A stretch of DNA of 38,480 nt from Paracoccaceae bacterium (lineage in GTDB: Bacteria > Pseudomonadota > Alphaproteobacteria > Rhodobacterales > Rhodobacteraceae), in the NCBI GenBank assembly GCA_024742575.1, contig JANSYF010000033.1, forward strand, positions 1-38,480. The letters are read 5' to 3'. This document shows, piece by piece, positions 16,069 to 25,064 of the stretch. A model generated the notes under the pieces. That model made no database searches and was not told the origin of the DNA. It saw only the letters and a list, made by a program, of their open reading frames with translations. The position numbers and the translations under genes were made by a program. Position 1 is the stretch's first letter, and each line of letters begins with the position of its first letter.

Positions 16069-17151
16069 ATGGCAGAGACCACGCAAGGGACAGGCGGGCT
16101 GAAATACGACAGTTCCAAGCGCAGCTGGCCCAATGAATTCAACATCTTCATCGCGCTTTTGATCATCGTCGCGATCTTTGAAGCGCTTGGGCAAATCCTG
16201 CCCTACATGAATGGCCAGAGCTTTCTGTTCGACACCAAGGATCGGTTCGACTCCATCTTCAATGAAGCGCGGTTGCAGATCATCATCCTACAGGTAGCGA
16301 TTATCGGGATCATCTCGCTCGGGGTGACGCAGGTTATCATTTCGGGCGGGATTGACCTATCCTCGGGGCCGCTCGTTGCCGCCACGGCGATGATCGTGAT
16401 GTCCTTTGCGCAGACTGAACTTGTTAACGGCAACCCCAACCCCAAGGCGGTTTTCGGATCTTGGGCGTTTGACTTACCCGTCATCATCCCGATCCTCGTC
16501 GGTTTGGCCTTTGGCGCCTTCATCGGCGCGATCAATGGCATGTTCATTGCCTTCACGCGCATCCCGCCGTTCATCGCGACGCTGGGCATGTTCTTGATCT
16601 GCCGTGGTATCGCGCAATGGTGGACCCGCGGCCAACCCGTATCGTTCCCGACAGAAAGCTATGCTGGTCTGGGCGCGGGCATGATGCCGGTTGTCTGGTT
16701 CGTGATGCTGGCGATCCTGTGTCACGTGCTGTTGCGCTATACGGTTTACGGCAAGCACACCTATGCCATCGGGTCGAACGAAGACGCGGCGCGCATGTCG
16801 GGGATCAATGTCAAACGCCACAAGGTTATGGTCTACATGATCGCCTCTATGCTGGCAGCTTTTGCGGCCATCGTCCTCAGCTCCAAGAACCTGACGGCGC
16901 AATCCGGTATGGGCCTGTTCTACGAACTATACGCCATCGCCATGGCGGTGATCGGCGGGGTTAGCCTAACGGGCGGGCGCGGGTCGATCATCGGGACGGT
17001 TCTGGGCGCGATGGTGTTCGGCGTGATCCAGTCCGGGTTCACGTACATCAAGCTCGATGCGTACTTTCAGATCATGGCGATGGGCGCGATCATCATTGGC
17101 GCTGTGGTGCTCGACAAGTGGCGGCAACAACGCGCAAGCGCGCGGTTTTAA
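16069..17151 (+). CDS. Sugar ABC transporter permease (RbsC/BPD_transp_2 family)
   Basis: A 360-residue inner-membrane permease with about 8-10 hydrophobic segments. Characteristic features are IISGGIDLSSGPLVAATAM (ribose-type permease signature), GAFIGAINGMFIAFTRIPPFIATLGM, YAIGSNEDAARMSGI (coupling region) and AVIGGVSLTGGRGSIIGTVLGA. It works with the binding protein before it and the ATPase after it (12-base gap). The start is ATG 16069, with AGGAG at 16056-16060. A GTG at 16060 overlaps that ribosome site and is rejected. Inositol specificity is inferred from the operon. Confidence 0.9.
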   Translation: MAETTQGTGGLKYDSSKRSWPNEFNIFIALLIIVAIFEALGQILPYMNGQSFLFDTKDRFDSIFNEARLQIIILQVAIIGIISLGVTQVIISGGIDLSSGPLVAATAMIVMSFAQTELVNGNPNPKAVFGSWAFDLPVIIPILVGLAFGAFIGAINGMFIAFTRIPPFIATLGMFLICRGIAQWWTRGQPVSFPTESYAGLGAGMMPVVWFVMLAILCHVLLRYTVYGKHTYAIGSNEDAARMSGINVKRHKVMVYMIASMLAAFAAIVLSSKNLTAQSGMGLFYELYAIAMAVIGGVSLTGGRGSIIGTVLGAMVFGVIQSGFTYIKLDAYFQIMAMGAIIIGAVVLDKWRQQRASARF

Positions 17152-17163
17152 GGAGGAAAGACA

Positions 17164-17943
17164 ATGTCAGATATTATCCTTGAGACCCGCAACCTGACCA
17201 AGCATTACGGCGGTGTGCACGCCTTGCAGGATGCGACATTCACCCTGCGCAAAGGTGAACACGTGGCCATCATGGGCGACAACGGGGCAGGCAAATCGAC
17301 CTTCGTGCGCCAGATCACCGGAGTGGAGCAGCCTACACGCGGCGAAATCCATTTCGGCGGCAAACAGGTGCACTTTGCCGGGCCGCTGGATGCCCGCGAG
17401 GCCGGGATCGAAGCTGTGTTTCAGACTTTGGCTTTGGCTGATGATCTGGACGTGTCGGACAACCTGTTTCTGGGGCGTGAAAAGACCAAGTTCGATTGGT
17501 TGGGTCCGTTCCGGTTTCTTGACTACAAGGCGATGCGCAATGACACCATCGCGGCGCTGGAAAAGACGGCGGTGAAGATCCCCAACATCCGCAACACCAT
17601 CCAGAACATGTCCGGCGGTCAGCGCCAATGTGTGGCGATTGCCAGAACGGCGACGTTTCATTCCAAGCTGACCATCATGGACGAACCGACAGCGGCGTTG
17701 GGTGTGCAGGAAACGGCACAGGTGGAAAACATCATCCGCACCCTGAAAGAACAGGGTGAACCGCTCATCCTCATCAGCCACAACATGCGGCAGGTGATGG
17801 ATCTGGTAGACCGGATTGTCGTGTTCCGTCGGGGTCGCATCTGCGCCAACCTGCGCAAGGAAGACACCGACGGGCAGGATGTCGTGGCCTATATCACCGG
17901 AGCCAAGACGCAGCCCGAATACGAAGTGGCGGAGGCTGTCTAA
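17164..17943 (+). CDS. Sugar ABC transporter ATP-binding protein (single domain)
   Basis: A 259-residue ATPase with one complete nucleotide-binding domain. Walker A is GDNGAGKST (38-46), Q-loop Gln87, signature MSGGQ (149-153), Walker B LTIMDEP (169-175) and H-loop His206. Ribose/xylose/inositol importers of this class often use a double-domain ATPase of about 500 residues. This one is half that length, like FrcA-type fructose importer ATPases, and presumably works as a homodimer. Last of the three importer genes. The gap of 167 bases to iolG contains an in-frame Cys/His-rich open stretch. Confidence 0.9.
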   Translation: MSDIILETRNLTKHYGGVHALQDATFTLRKGEHVAIMGDNGAGKSTFVRQITGVEQPTRGEIHFGGKQVHFAGPLDAREAGIEAVFQTLALADDLDVSDNLFLGREKTKFDWLGPFRFLDYKAMRNDTIAALEKTAVKIPNIRNTIQNMSGGQRQCVAIARTATFHSKLTIMDEPTAALGVQETAQVENIIRTLKEQGEPLILISHNMRQVMDLVDRIVVFRRGRICANLRKEDTDGQDVVAYITGAKTQPEYEVAEAV

Positions 17944-18110
17944 GGGCAATTCGCCGCGTCGGGTAAGCTATGATCTGCGGGCATGCCGCGTGTAAGCGTG
18001 GCAAGCCCAAAACTCACCGGATGCCACCTAAAGGCAAGTGGTACGTGTGCTGGCACTTCGAGAAAAAGAAAGTCCCAGGCGGAAGGCTTTGGGAAGACAA
18101 AGGAAGACAA

Positions 18111-19115
18111 ATGACTGTCAAATTCGCGATCCTTGGTGCAGGCCGGATCGGCCAGGTTCACGCCAAGGCGGTCACCGCCACCCCCGGCGCTACACTCGTC
18201 GCTATAGCCGACCCGATGGCCGAGGCGGCACAATCGGTGGCGGATCGCTATGGCTGCGACATCCGCACCATTGACGACATCGCGGCGTCCGATGACGTGG
18301 ACGCGGTCTTGATCTGCACCCCGACCAACACCCATGCGGACCTGATCGAGCAGTTCGCAAAGGTGGGCAAGGCGATGTTCTGCGAAAAACCTGTCGATCT
18401 GAGCTTGAAGCGGGTGCAGGACTGCCTTGCCACCGTCGCGGCGGAAGGCGCTACGCTGATGGTCGGTTTCAACCGCCGGTTCGATCCCGACTTCATGGCG
18501 GTCAAGGCGGCCATTGACGCGGGCCGAGTGGGCGATGTCGAAATGGTCACCATCACCTCACGCGATCCTGGTGCGCCACCGGTGGAATACATTAAGGTCT
18601 CGGGCGGCATTTTCCGCGATATGACGATTCATGACTTCGACATGGCCCGCTGGTTGTTGGGTGAAGAGGTTGAAACCGTCATGGCGCAGGCATCGGTCCT
18701 GACCGACCCCAAAATTGGCGAGGCTGGGGATTTTGACAGCGTCAATGTCATGTTGCGCACCGCATCCGGCAACCAGGCGGTCATCACCAATTCCCGCCGC
18801 GCGACCTATGGCTATGACCAGCGGATCGAAGTGCTTGGCTCCGAAGGCATGGTCTCGGCCCGGAACATGGCTGAGGCCAATATCGAACTGGCCAATGGTG
18901 CCGGTTTTGGCACGCCGCCGCTGCTCAACTTTTTCATGACGCGCTACGTCGCCGCTTATGAAAACGAGATTGCGGCTTTTGTCGCCTCCGTCGCCGATGG
19001 CGCACCGACACCGACCACGGGGCAGGACGGTCTGCTGGCGCTGGCGCTTGCCGATGCGGCAGTGTTGTCGGTCAAAGAAGGTCGGGCAGTCAAACTCTCC
19101 GAGATTACGGGCTAA
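18111..19115 (+). CDS. iolG: Inositol 2-dehydrogenase
   Basis: A 334-residue Gfo/Idh/MocA dehydrogenase that oxidises myo-inositol to 2-keto-myo-inositol with NAD+. The Rossmann motif GAGRIGQVHA is at residues 9-18. The catalytic Lys is K93 in EKP (92-94), and Asp169 and His173 lie in RDMTIHD. These match the K97/D172/H176 triad of Bacillus subtilis IolG with a small offset. The start is ATG 18111, with AGGAAG just upstream. The frame is open back to 17970, but the extra residues do not belong to the fold. iolC follows after 3 bases. Confidence 0.92.
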   Translation: MTVKFAILGAGRIGQVHAKAVTATPGATLVAIADPMAEAAQSVADRYGCDIRTIDDIAASDDVDAVLICTPTNTHADLIEQFAKVGKAMFCEKPVDLSLKRVQDCLATVAAEGATLMVGFNRRFDPDFMAVKAAIDAGRVGDVEMVTITSRDPGAPPVEYIKVSGGIFRDMTIHDFDMARWLLGEEVETVMAQASVLTDPKIGEAGDFDSVNVMLRTASGNQAVITNSRRATYGYDQRIEVLGSEGMVSARNMAEANIELANGAGFGTPPLLNFFMTRYVAAYENEIAAFVASVADGAPTPTTGQDGLLALALADAAVLSVKEGRAVKLSEITG

Positions 19116-19118
19116 GCA

Positions 19119-21032
19119 ATGACCAAGACTTTGGACCTCATCACCATTGGCCGATCATCTGTAGACCTTTACGGCGCACAGGTGGGCGGCCGGCTTGAGG
19201 ATATGGGGTCGTTCGACAAGTATATTGGCGGGTCTCCCACGAACATCGCGTGCGGGACGGCGCGGCTTGGTCTGCGCTCAGCTGTCATCACCGGGGTCGG
19301 TGATGAGCATATGGGGCGCTTCATCCGCGAGCAGTTGCTGAAAGAGGGCGTGGATACGACCGGGGTCAAGACTGACCCCGACCGCCTGACCGCGCTGGTG
19401 CTGCTGGGAATCCGCGATCAAGAGCAGTTCCCGCTGATCTTCTACCGCGAGAATTGCGCCGATATGGGGCTGACGGTCGATGACATCGACCCGGAGTTTA
19501 TCCGCTCGGCCCGCGCGGTGGTGGCAACCGGGACGCATTTGAGCCACCCTCGGGTCGAAGCGGCAACGCTCAAGGCGCTGCAGATCGCACGGGATGCGGG
19601 CATGCAGACAGCGCTTGATATCGACTACCGCCCGAACCTTTGGGGTGTGGCGGGTCATGGCGATGGCGAAAGCCGGTTTGTTGAAAGCGCTGCTGTGACG
19701 GCCAAGCTGCAATCGACGCTGCACTATTTCGATCTGATCGTCGGCACAGAGGAAGAGTTCCATATCGCGGGCGGCTCGACCGATACGATTGCCGCCCTGC
19801 GCGCGGTGCGGGCCGTGTCAGGTGCGACGCTGGTCTGCAAACGCGGGGCCGCTGGTGCGGTGGCGTTTGAGGGCGACATCCCGGACTCTCTGGACGACGG
19901 CCAGGCCGGACCGGGCTTTCCCATCGAAGTGTTCAACGTGTTGGGCGCAGGTGATGGGTTCATGTCTGGTTTGCTGAAAGGCTGGCTGGACGGCGAGGAT
20001 TGGCCCACCGCTCTTAAATACGCCAATGCCTGCGGGGCCTTTGCCGTCAGCCGCCATGGCTGCACGCCCGCTTACCCAAGCTGGGACGAGCTGCAATTCT
20101 TCTTCAAACGTGGCATCAAACGCCCGGATCTGCGCAACGATGCGGAACTCGAACAGGTGCATTGGGCCACGAACCGCAAAGGCGACTGGTCCACCTTGCG
20201 GACCTTTGCCTTCGACCACCGTTCGCAACTGGAAGAGATGCCTGGCTACACACCCGAGAAGGGCGCGACGTTCAAAGAGCTATGCCTTGATGCGGCTCTT
20301 AAGGTGGCAAACGGGCAGGGGGGCTATGGCATCCTCTGTGACAACCGGATCGGGCGCAGCGCCCTGCACCGGGCCAGCGGCACGGGCCTCTGGATCGGAC
20401 GGCCCACCGAACTGCCCGGTTCGCGGCCCATCGAATTTGAGCCGGAATTGGGCGACGACCTCGGCGGTTTGCGCGAATGGGCGCGCGAGAATGTGGTTAA
20501 GCTTTTGGTTTTTTGCCATCCCGATGATGTCGACAAAACCGCGAAGATGCAGGTTGCGCGGGTCAAACGCCTGTTCACCGCCGCACGGCGCAACGGGTTG
20601 GAATTCTTGCTCGAAGTGATCCCCTCCAAGGTTGGTGCGGTGGACGACATGACAACCGCCACCCTGATCCAGACCTTCTACGAAGCAGGCGTGTATCCCG
20701 ACTGGTGGAAGCTGGAACCGTTCAAGACGGACGCGGCATGGACCAACGCCGTCGACGCGATCACCCGCCATGACCCCCGCACGCGCGGGATCGTGGTGCT
20801 GGGCCTCGACGCACCGGAAGACGAGTTGGTCGCGAGTTTTGCACTGGCGGCGAAACAACCGCTGGTTAAAGGCTTTGCTGTCGGACGCACGATCTTTGGC
20901 GATGCCGCACGAGGATGGCTGCAAGGCCAGATGAGCGACGCCGAAGCCGTAGCACAGATGGCCGACCGCTACACCCGGCTCTGCCGGATATGGGACGACG
21001 CGCGAGCAGGCGCACAGGAGGACGCAGCATGA
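19119..21032 (+). CDS. iolC: 5-dehydro-2-deoxygluconokinase fused to a DUF2090 aldolase-type domain
   Basis: A 637-residue two-domain protein. Residues about 1-330 form a PfkB kinase (IGGSPTNIACGTARLG, ALDIDYRPNLWG, VLGAGDGFMSGLL) that phosphorylates 2-deoxy-5-keto-D-gluconate. Residues about 345-630 are a DUF2090 region with TIM-barrel features (FAFDHRSQLEEM, GYGILCDNRIGRSAL, FLLEVIPSK, WWKLEPF, GIVVLGLDAP). This fusion is common in proteobacterial iol operons and is thought to replace the separate IolJ aldolase. The set-1 genes use separate kinase and aldolase proteins instead. It ends with a 4-base ATGA overlap with iolD. Confidence 0.92.
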   Translation: MTKTLDLITIGRSSVDLYGAQVGGRLEDMGSFDKYIGGSPTNIACGTARLGLRSAVITGVGDEHMGRFIREQLLKEGVDTTGVKTDPDRLTALVLLGIRDQEQFPLIFYRENCADMGLTVDDIDPEFIRSARAVVATGTHLSHPRVEAATLKALQIARDAGMQTALDIDYRPNLWGVAGHGDGESRFVESAAVTAKLQSTLHYFDLIVGTEEEFHIAGGSTDTIAALRAVRAVSGATLVCKRGAAGAVAFEGDIPDSLDDGQAGPGFPIEVFNVLGAGDGFMSGLLKGWLDGEDWPTALKYANACGAFAVSRHGCTPAYPSWDELQFFFKRGIKRPDLRNDAELEQVHWATNRKGDWSTLRTFAFDHRSQLEEMPGYTPEKGATFKELCLDAALKVANGQGGYGILCDNRIGRSALHRASGTGLWIGRPTELPGSRPIEFEPELGDDLGGLREWARENVVKLLVFCHPDDVDKTAKMQVARVKRLFTAARRNGLEFLLEVIPSKVGAVDDMTTATLIQTFYEAGVYPDWWKLEPFKTDAAWTNAVDAITRHDPRTRGIVVLGLDAPEDELVASFALAAKQPLVKGFAVGRTIFGDAARGWLQGQMSDAEAVAQMADRYTRLCRIWDDARAGAQEDAA

Positions 21033-22858
21033 GCAAGACAATCAGACTGACCGCAGCACAGGCGCTTGTGCGCTATCTGACCGCACAGCTGAACGAAGAG
21101 GGCGACACTTTCATCGCGGGCTGCTGGGCGATCTTCGGTCATGGCAATGTCGCGGGTCTTGGCGAGGCGCTTTATACCGTGCGCGACACACTTCCGACCT
21201 ATCGCGGGCACAATGAACAGACGATGGCGCACACCGCTATTGCCTATGCCAAACAGTTGCGCCGCACTCGGGCAATGGCGGTCACGTCCTCCATCGGTCC
21301 GGGCGCGACAAACATGGTGACCGCTGCTGCCCTCGCGTATGTGAACCGCTTGCCAGTGCTACTGCTGCCCGGCGATATGTTTGCCAATCGCGGCCCCGAT
21401 CCGGTGTTGCAACAGCCCGAAGTCTTCAGCGATGGCACAGTCAGCGCAAATGACTGCTTCCGCCCGGTCAGCCGCTATTTCGACCGCATCACCCGGCCCG
21501 AACACATCCTCACCGCCCTGCCACGCGCCTTTCGTACCATGACCGATCCGGCAGAATGTGGTCCGGTCACGCTTGCCTTCTGTCAGGACGTGCAGGCCGA
21601 GGCCTATGACTATCCGATCAGCTTTTTTGAACCGCGCGTCTGGCACCGCCGCCGCATCCATCCCGACCCGCACGAATTGCACCGCGCGGTTGAGGTGATC
21701 CGCGCTGCCAAACGCCCGGTGATCGTGGCCGGGGGCGGGGTGCATTATTCGGACGCGACCGCCGACCTCAAATCCTTTGCCGAGGCGCACAACTTCCCTG
21801 TTGTGGAAACGCAGGCGGGCAAATCCGCGCTGCCTTGGGATCATCCGCTGAACCTTGGCCCCATCGGTGTGACCGGCGGCGAGCCTGCCAACACCACCTG
21901 TGCCGAGGCGGATGTGGTGATCGGCATTGGCACCCGATTTCAGGACTTCACCACCGGGTCTTGGGGTCTCTTCGCCAATCCGAACCGCACACTGATCAGT
22001 TTGAACGTGCAGGCCTATGATGCGATGAAACACAGCGCGATGCCGATTCAGGCGGATGCGCGCGCAGGGTTGACCGAACTCGCCATCGAACTTGCGGGCT
22101 ACGCGCCCGATGCGCCTGCGGCCTCGCTCAAAGAGGGATGGTTCGCCAAGGTTGATCCGCTGACCGACGCGCCTGAGGGCAATCAACTGCCGACCGATAT
22201 GCAAGTGGTCGGCGCTGTCCAACGCGCCTCCGCCGACAACACGGTCGTGATGTGCGCGGCAGGCACCATGCCGGGCGAATTGCACAAGCTGTGGAAGGCG
22301 GGCAAGCCGGGCAGTTACCACATGGAATACGGCTTTTCCTGCATGGGGTACGAGATCGCCGGGGCCATGGGCATCAAGATGGCCCAGCCTGATGCGGACG
22401 TGATCTGCTTTACCGGCGACGGCACTTACATGATGGCCAATTCGGAAATGGCAACGGCCGCGATGATGGGCATCCCGTTCACAATCGTCGTCACCGACAA
22501 CCGGGGCTTTGGCTGCATCAACCGGCTGCAAATGGGCACCGGCGGGGCCGAGTTCAACAATCTGTTGGACCACTCTGTTCACGCCAACCCCAGCGCCATC
22601 GACTTTGCCAAACATGCCGAGGCGATGGGCGCGGTCAGCGTCAAGGTCGGCTCCATTGCCGAACTGGAAGACGCATTGTCCAAGCGGCACGAGCAGACCG
22701 TGCCTTATGTCGTGGTCATCGACACCGACCCGTACCCGTCGACCGAGCATGGCGGCACATGGTGGGAAGTCGGCGTGCCCGAAGTGTCCGACCGGGCCGA
22801 GGTGCGCGCGGCACATGAGAAAGCTGTCACCAACAAGAAACTGCAAAGGGCCGATTGA
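21029..22858 (+). CDS. iolD: 3D-(3,5/4)-trihydroxycyclohexane-1,2-dione hydrolase
   Basis: A 609-residue thiamine-diphosphate enzyme that opens the cyclohexanedione ring to 5-deoxy-D-glucuronate. The cofactor-activating Glu is probably E63 in YRGHNEQTMAH. The ThDP/Mg motif begins near residue 463 (GDGTYMMANSEMATA, ending in TDNRGFGC). The middle domain has VIVAGGGVHYSDA. It is the only IolD-like gene in the window, so set 1 must rely on it if its route passes through the same ring-opening. It starts inside the iolC stop and ends inside the iolE start (TGATG), so translation is coupled on both sides. Confidence 0.94.
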   Translation: MSKTIRLTAAQALVRYLTAQLNEEGDTFIAGCWAIFGHGNVAGLGEALYTVRDTLPTYRGHNEQTMAHTAIAYAKQLRRTRAMAVTSSIGPGATNMVTAAALAYVNRLPVLLLPGDMFANRGPDPVLQQPEVFSDGTVSANDCFRPVSRYFDRITRPEHILTALPRAFRTMTDPAECGPVTLAFCQDVQAEAYDYPISFFEPRVWHRRRIHPDPHELHRAVEVIRAAKRPVIVAGGGVHYSDATADLKSFAEAHNFPVVETQAGKSALPWDHPLNLGPIGVTGGEPANTTCAEADVVIGIGTRFQDFTTGSWGLFANPNRTLISLNVQAYDAMKHSAMPIQADARAGLTELAIELAGYAPDAPAASLKEGWFAKVDPLTDAPEGNQLPTDMQVVGAVQRASADNTVVMCAAGTMPGELHKLWKAGKPGSYHMEYGFSCMGYEIAGAMGIKMAQPDADVICFTGDGTYMMANSEMATAAMMGIPFTIVVTDNRGFGCINRLQMGTGGAEFNNLLDHSVHANPSAIDFAKHAEAMGAVSVKVGSIAELEDALSKRHEQTVPYVVVIDTDPYPSTEHGGTWWEVGVPEVSDRAEVRAAHEKAVTNKKLQRAD

Positions 22859-23763
22859 TGGCTGTCAAACTGGGGATTTCCCTTATTGCATGGCAGAATG
22901 ACGACCTGCCGGATCTCACGGCCGCCTTCACTACTGAAGGCGCGATGGAGGATGCAGGTCGCATCGGCTACCAAGGCGTCGAGCGTGGGCGTCGTATGCC
23001 CGCCGACACAGACGGGCTGCGCGCCTATCTTGATCGCTACGGCGTGGTGCTTTGTGGTGGCTGGTGTTCTGGCAACCTGATGGTCAACGATCTGGCAACC
23101 GAACGGGCTGCGATCCGCCAACAGGTCGAACAATTCGCGGCGTTGAATGCGCCGTGCATCGTCTATGCCGAGTGCTCCAACACCATTCAGGGCGACATTC
23201 ACCGCCCGGTCAGCCAGCGGCCCAAACTTAGCCGTGACGAGGTCATGGGCTATGGCGCGAAGCTGTCCGAACTGGCGAAATGGTCTGCCGATCAGGGCTG
23301 TGTGTTGTCGTACCATCACCACATGGGCGCAATGGTGCAGGATGCCGAGGATATCGACTGGCTGATGGAGGGCAGCGATCCCGCGCTGACCTTGCTCTAT
23401 GACACCGGCCATCTGCACTTCGCCGGGGCCGATCCCGTGGCGGTGCTGGATAAATGGGGCCACCGTGTCCACCACGTTCATTTCAAAGATGTGCGCCAGC
23501 CGGTTCTCGACTGGGTCCGCGCCGAGGACCGCAGTTTCCTCGATGGCGTCGCCGCAGGGGTCTATTCCGTACCCGGCGATCCCGAAGGCTGCATAGATTT
23601 CCAAGCCATCACCGACCGGCTCAAGGCGATGAACTATGACGGCTGGATTGTTGTCGAAGCCGAACAAGACCCGGCAAAGGCCCCACCATTTGAATACTCA
23701 AAGATCGGATATGACCATATCCGCGCCGTATCCGCAGCCTCAAGGCTGGAAATTCTGCGTTGA
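22858..23763 (+). CDS. iolE: Myo-inosose-2 dehydratase
   Basis: A 301-residue TIM-barrel dehydratase that converts 2-keto-myo-inositol to the cyclohexane-1,2-dione. Family features are KLGISLIAWQNDDLPDL, YQGVERGRRMP, SYHHHMGAMVQ, LLYDTGHLHFAGADP, HVHFKDVR and IVVEAEQDP. The length is normal for IolE. ATG 22858 overlaps the iolD stop (TGATG). Only limited similarity is seen to the MocC/IolE-like protein at 9701-10591. After the stop, a GGTCC-TGCAAG-GGACC hairpin (23772-23787) precedes the dioxygenase gene. Confidence 0.92.
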   Translation: MAVKLGISLIAWQNDDLPDLTAAFTTEGAMEDAGRIGYQGVERGRRMPADTDGLRAYLDRYGVVLCGGWCSGNLMVNDLATERAAIRQQVEQFAALNAPCIVYAECSNTIQGDIHRPVSQRPKLSRDEVMGYGAKLSELAKWSADQGCVLSYHHHMGAMVQDAEDIDWLMEGSDPALTLLYDTGHLHFAGADPVAVLDKWGHRVHHVHFKDVRQPVLDWVRAEDRSFLDGVAAGVYSVPGDPEGCIDFQAITDRLKAMNYDGWIVVEAEQDPAKAPPFEYSKIGYDHIRAVSAASRLEILR

Positions 23764-23818
23764 GTTTCACCGGTCCTGCAAGGGACCAGCACCGAAAGCC
23801 ATGCAATAGGAGGACGAC

Positions 23819-25000
23819 ATGGTAGATCAGACATTCGGATATATCGGTTATTTCGATCGGGAATCCTGCGATCTGGATGAATTCAAGGTGCTGACCTCGC
23901 AACAGCTTGAAGCCGCGGATGTGCCCCATGCCGCCGCCATCGAAAAGAACGTGCCGCTCTACGACATGGCGGCGCTGCGACCCGGGCTGGGCGACGCGGA
24001 CAAGCGCCGTGCGCTGATGGCGGAATGGGCGCATGTTCTGCGCTCATCGGCAGGGGTGATCGCGCTCAAGCATGCCTATGCCGACACGTCGGTGATCGAC
24101 CGGGCGTCCGACGTTTTCGATGGGATCATTGAAGATGAAAAGGTCGGCGCTGCGGGGAAAGGCGATCACTTTGCGGCTTCTGGTGCCAATGACCGGATCT
24201 GGAATTCGCTGCAAAAGCAGTGCCTGCGCGACCCCGAAGGCTTTGCTCTTTACTACGGCAACACATCCATCGCGGCGGCCTGCGAGGCGTGGTTGGGGCC
24301 GAACTATCAAGTGACTGCGCAGGTCAATCAGGTGCGACCCGGCGGCAAGGCGCAATCGGCGCATCGGGATTACCATCTGGGTTTCCAGACGGCGGATCAG
24401 TCGGCACGTTACCCGGCGCATGCGCATGAGGTTACCGCCACCCTGACGCTGCAAGGCGCTGTGGCGCATTGCGACATGCCACTGGAAAGCGGTCCGACCA
24501 AGCTCTTGCCGTTCTCGCAGCTTTACCCTGCGGGGTATCTGGGCTTTCATGAGGCCGATCATCGGGAACATTTCGAAGAGGCGCATGTTCAAGTGCCGCT
24601 TGAAAAAGGCGATACGGTGTTCTTCAACCCGGCGCTCTTCCACGCGGCGGGTGAGAACCGCAGTGCAGATATCAACCGTATGGTGAACCTGCTTCAGGTG
24701 TCGTCGGCCTTTGGTCGGGCGATGGAGGCGGTGGACCGGCGCGTGATGACAGCGGCCCTATTCCCGGCGCTGGTGGCGTTGAAACAGGGCGGGCGGTTGA
24801 ATGCTGCGGAACTCGATGCGGCGATTGCCGCCTGTGCCGAGGGCTACAGTTTCCCGACCAATCTGGACACCGACCCGCCGGTGGGTGGTCTTGCCCCCGA
24901 AAGTCAGGCTGATCTGATGCGACGTGCGGTGTCGGAAGGCTGGACGACGGATCAGCTGTCCGACGCCCTTGGTCAGATGTCCGCCCGTCAGGCGGCGTGA
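23819..25000 (+). CDS. Phytanoyl-CoA dioxygenase-family Fe(II)/2-oxoglutarate enzyme
   Basis: A 393-residue protein with the non-haem iron facial triad H182-x-D184 (AHRDYH) and H275 (NPALFHAAGENR), and R281 as the likely 2-oxoglutarate anchor. AGGAGG stands before ATG 23819. It lies between iolE and canonical iolB in the same direction, 55 bases after iolE, and is not a classical iol gene. The PhyH superfamily hydroxylates varied small molecules and can demethylate by hydroxylation, so a side-chain or O-methyl removal step on an inositol derivative is plausible but unproven. The protein is longer than many bacterial PhyH members because of an N-terminal helical stretch and a C-terminal tail of about 80 residues. 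Confidence 0.8.
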   Translation: MVDQTFGYIGYFDRESCDLDEFKVLTSQQLEAADVPHAAAIEKNVPLYDMAALRPGLGDADKRRALMAEWAHVLRSSAGVIALKHAYADTSVIDRASDVFDGIIEDEKVGAAGKGDHFAASGANDRIWNSLQKQCLRDPEGFALYYGNTSIAAACEAWLGPNYQVTAQVNQVRPGGKAQSAHRDYHLGFQTADQSARYPAHAHEVTATLTLQGAVAHCDMPLESGPTKLLPFSQLYPAGYLGFHEADHREHFEEAHVQVPLEKGDTVFFNPALFHAAGENRSADINRMVNLLQVSSAFGRAMEAVDRRVMTAALFPALVALKQGGRLNAAELDAAIAACAEGYSFPTNLDTDPPVGGLAPESQADLMRRAVSEGWTTDQLSDALGQMSARQAA

Positions 25001-25016
25001 TCCCAGAACCTCCCTG

Positions 25017-25045
25017 CTTCGGGGCGTCGCATCGGCGTCCCGAGG
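25017..25045 (+). other. Imperfect GC-rich hairpin before canonical iolB
   Basis: CTTCGGGGCG (25017-25026) can pair with CGTCCCGAGG (25036-25045) using G-U pairs, loop about 9 bases, between the dioxygenase stop and the iolB ribosome site. It may modulate iolB expression. Confidence 0.35.
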
Positions 25046-25064
25046 CCCTAGAAGGACAAGACAT

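Noticed and set aside
17970..18110. Treating the open stretch as part of the IolG protein
   Set aside because: The Rossmann fold begins right at ATG 18111, which has its own AGGAAG; the upstream residues do not match dehydrogenases.
21359..22846. A 495-codon open frame on the minus strand opposite iolD, and similar long antisense frames such as 14839-16050 and 27985-28959
   Set aside because: They mirror highly GC3-biased coding genes, show odd composition (His/Arg/Gly rich, no recognisable domain) and have no ribosome sites; they are shadows.
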